Assembly (NCBI GenBank): GCA_026991215.1 | Contig: JALXBY010000076.1 | Location: 1 to 7,561 of the forward strand | Length of the DNA: 7,561 bases | Direction: 5' to 3' | From: Anaerolineales bacterium | GTDB lineage: Bacteria > Chloroflexota > Anaerolineae > Anaerolineales > DRMV01 | Part shown: piece after piece, positions 6,148-7,561 of the stretch | Layout: each line of letters starts with the position of its first letter | Position numbering within the stretch: the stretch's first letter is position 1 | Notes under the pieces: model-generated | Database searches by the model: none | Told to the model about the DNA's origin: nothing | The model's input: the letters and a program-made list of their open reading frames with translations, nothing else | Position numbers and translations under genes: made by a program

Positions 6148-6206
6148 TGGACAGTGGACAGTGGACAGTGGGTGGTGGTCAGTGGTCAGTGGACAGTGGG
6201 TAGTGG
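6144..6206 (+). repeat. Heptamer array D, consensus ACAGTGG, overlapping the mutS2 stop codon
   Basis: Nine uninterrupted 7-bp units run from 6144 to 6206: ATAGTGG, three ACAGTGG, GTGGTGG, two TCAGTGG, ACAGTGG, GTAGTGG. The first unit supplies the mutS2 stop (TAG 6145-6147). The array ends 3 bp before the stop codon of the convergent PAP2 gene, so it fills the whole gap. The core CAGTGG is the same as in some units of array C (GCAGTGG). It runs one way only, so it cannot form an internal hairpin, and no intrinsic terminator is visible for either gene. Confidence 0.93.
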
Positions 6207-6209
6207 GGG

Positions 6210-6719
6210 CTAAAGGGCCACGACCAAGAGGGCGAGGAGCACGCCCAGGAGGGTACCGGCGGCCACGTCGCTGGGGTGATGGACGCCAATGGCGGCCCGG
6301 GACCAGGCCAGGGCCGCGGCCCAGAGGGTAAAGGCCCAGGCCCAAGCCGCAGGCAGCGTGGCCCAGGCCACCACAGCCAGGGCCGCGCCCCGGGCCGCAT
6401 GGCCCGAAGGGAAGGAGTGGGGGTCCGTCCGGCGGTAGATGGCCCCCCAGGGGCTTTGGGGCCGGGGCCGGCGGATGGTGTACTTCAGGGCCGCGACCAC
6501 CAGCGCGACCACAAAGAGGGCCTTGAAACTCGTCCAGGCCCAGGCCCGCAGGCCCGGGACCAGCCCCATCACGACCAGCAGGCCGGGGAACCAAAACCAT
6601 CCATCGCCCGAATGGGCCACGAACAGGGCCAGCCGGCGCACCCACGCCTGCCGGGCCACCGGCCCCTGCAGCCACGCCGAGACTGCACGCTCCATCTGAG
6701 CCAGGCTTTCCCACGTCAT
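6210..6719 (-). CDS. PAP2-family membrane phosphatase
   Basis: The protein is 169 aa from the ATG at 6719, which has a near-canonical ribosome-binding site. All three phosphatase motifs of the PAP2 superfamily are intact: KYTIRRPRP (Lys79-x6-Arg86-Pro87), PSGH at 104-107, and SRAAIGVHHPSD (Ser140, Arg141, nucleophile His147, Asp151). The family removes phosphate from lipid phosphates such as undecaprenyl diphosphate, phosphatidic acid or phosphatidylglycerol phosphate, with the active site at the outer membrane face. Four or five hydrophobic segments are visible, at about residues 42-56, 61-80, 85-100, 108-135 and 152-169. Substrate is not decidable; undecaprenyl-diphosphate recycling is a common assignment for such short forms. 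The gene lies between two heptamer arrays of opposite orientation and is followed by convergent mutS2. An in-frame start at 6794 would add array-encoded residues and is rejected. Confidence 0.92.
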   Translation of the reverse strand: MTWESLAQMERAVSAWLQGPVARQAWVRRLALFVAHSGDGWFWFPGLLVVMGLVPGLRAWAWTSFKALFVVALVVAALKYTIRRPRPQSPWGAIYRRTDPHSFPSGHAARGAALAVVAWATLPAAWAWAFTLWAAALAWSRAAIGVHHPSDVAAGTLLGVLLALLVVAL

Positions 6720-6722
6720 CGC

Positions 6723-6731
6723 ATCACCACC
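6723..6731 (-). promoter_or_regulatory. Ribosome-binding site of the PAP2 gene
   Basis: GGTGGTGAT on the minus strand, matching the anti-Shine-Dalgarno complement GGAGGTGAT at 8 of 9 positions, directly before GCG-ATG. It decides the start at 6719. It abuts array E, as the SDR ribosome-binding site abuts array A. Confidence 0.65.
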
Positions 6732-6794
6732 ACTAACCACCGGCCGCGGACCGCCGACCGCCGACTGCCGACTGCTGACCGCCGACCGCCGCAC
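6732..6794 (-). repeat. Heptamer array E, consensus GCGGTCG / GCAGTCG
   Basis: Nine 7-bp units in register fill the gap between the ffh stop codon and the PAP2 ribosome-binding site. On the minus strand the G-rich units include GCGGTCG, GCGGTCA, GCAGTCG (twice) and GCGGTCC, degrading to GTGGTTA near the PAP2 gene. The orientation is sense for both ffh and PAP2 and opposite to array D, so D and E flank PAP2 as inverted arrays. No terminator or promoter hexamers are seen in it. Confidence 0.92.
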
Positions 6795-6795
6795 A

Positions 6796-7561
6796 TCACC
6801 GCAGCCACCCCATCAGACCGCCCAGGCCCGTGCGCTGGAGTTGTTTGAGCATCCGCTTCATCTGCCGGTACTGACGGAGCAACTGGTTGACGTCCTGCAC
6901 CGTGGTGCCCGAACCGCGGGCGATGCGCCGCTTCCGGCTCAGGTTGATGATTTCCGGATGGCGGCGCTCTTCGGGCGTCATGGAATTGATGATGGCTTCG
7001 ATTTTCTTGAACTGGGTTTCCACCATCTGGGGGTCCAGCTGCCGTGCGGCCCGGCCCAGCTCACCCGGCATCATCTCCAGCAACTTGGTAATCGGCCCCA
7101 GCCGGCGCATCTGACGCAAATACGTGCGGAAGTCCTCCAGGTCGAACTCGCCCCGCAACAGTTTTTCGGCCTGCCGTTCGGCTTCCTCTTCGTCGAAGAC
7201 TTCCTGGGCCTTCTCTACCAGGCCCTGCAGGTCGCCCATGCCCAGGATGCGGGAAGCCAGCCGTTCGGGGTCGAAGGGTTCCAGTGCATCCAGTTTCTCC
7301 CCGGTGCCGATGAACTTGATGGGCACCCCGGTGACCATGCGCATGGAGATGGCCGCGCCACCCCGGGCATCGCCGTCCATCTTGGTCAGAATCAGCCCGG
7401 TCAGGGGGACGGCTTCCTTGAAGCCCTGGGCCACGTTGACCGCTTCCTGGCCCATCATGGCGTCGGCCACCAGCAGCACCTCGGTGGGGGAAACCCGTTC
7501 CGCGATGGCCCGGGCTTCGTCCATCATCTCCTGGTCCAGTTGCGAGCGGCCGGCCGTATCC
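6796..7561 (-). CDS. ffh: Signal recognition particle protein Ffh (partial, C-terminal part)
   Basis: 254 codons are visible; the 5' end lies beyond the window. The fragment opens inside the GTPase domain with DTAGR (the G3 motif), followed by TKMDGDARGG (G4, about residues 59-68) and GTGEKLDALEPFDPER. The M domain follows: RRLGPITKLLEMMPG, and the 4.5S-RNA-binding motif SRKRRIARGSGT at about 208-219, with a Met-containing helix after it. Ffh binds signal peptides emerging from the ribosome and, with 4.5S RNA and FtsY, delivers them to the Sec translocon. The protein ends soon after the last helix (GLGGLMGWLR), so it lacks the longer Met-rich tail seen in many bacteria; this is common in compact versions. 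The stop codon is followed at once by heptamer array E. Confidence 0.97.
   Translation of the reverse strand, partial: DTAGRSQLDQEMMDEARAIAERVSPTEVLLVADAMMGQEAVNVAQGFKEAVPLTGLILTKMDGDARGGAAISMRMVTGVPIKFIGTGEKLDALEPFDPERLASRILGMGDLQGLVEKAQEVFDEEEAERQAEKLLRGEFDLEDFRTYLRQMRRLGPITKLLEMMPGELGRAARQLDPQMVETQFKKIEAIINSMTPEERRHPEIINLSRKRRIARGSGTTVQDVNQLLRQYRQMKRMLKQLQRTGLGGLMGWLR

Noticed and set aside
6720..6794. Extended N terminus of the PAP2 protein from 6794
   Set aside because: The added residues come from array E, and a strong ribosome-binding site supports the start at 6719.

Overview
The window is GC-rich and carries seven protein-coding genes, two of them cut by the window edges. The protein set suggests a bacterium of the Chloroflexota, probably the Anaerolineae/Thermoflexia group. 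The pointers are a LysM plus M23-like envelope protein of the kind I associate with that group, a cytoplasmic sulfite-oxidase-like molybdoenzyme, MutS2 and Ffh. This placement rests on remembered family resemblance, not on a search.

Layout from left to right: the tail of a sensor histidine kinase (+, 1-178); a membrane-anchored LysM / lysozyme-like / M23-like cell-wall protein (+, 207-1820); a short-chain dehydrogenase (-, 1826-2716), convergent with the previous gene across only 5 bp; a sulfite-oxidase-family molybdopterin enzyme (-, 2907-3539); mutS2 (+, 3730-6147), divergent from it; a PAP2 phosphatase (-, 6210-6719), convergent with mutS2; and the 3' two-thirds or so of ffh (-, 6796 to beyond 7561). 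Apart from the kinase/LysM pair, which probably shares a transcript, the genes do not form an obvious pathway. They look like housekeeping and envelope genes placed side by side.

The striking feature is what lies between the genes. All four intergenic gaps longer than about 30 bp (2717-2906, 3540-3729, 6148-6209, 6720-6795) hold degenerate 7-bp tandem repeats of one family, core (G/N)C-R-G-T-N-N, kept in strict 7-bp register. They take up most of each gap, but less than half of the mutS2 upstream gap. In two gaps the repeats form head-to-head inverted arrays that could fold into long imperfect hairpins. In the other two they run one way and together flank the PAP2 gene as an inverted pair. 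One array contains the mutS2 stop codon, and another lies between two divergent -10-like elements. The arrays resemble in kind the heptanucleotide STRR repeats of cyanobacteria, but their arrangement here is the best candidate for something undescribed.

Two enzymes carry departures from family motifs. The M23-like domain has Trp in place of the first zinc-ligand His. The MutS2 Smr domain has His in place of the Asp of its LDLR motif.
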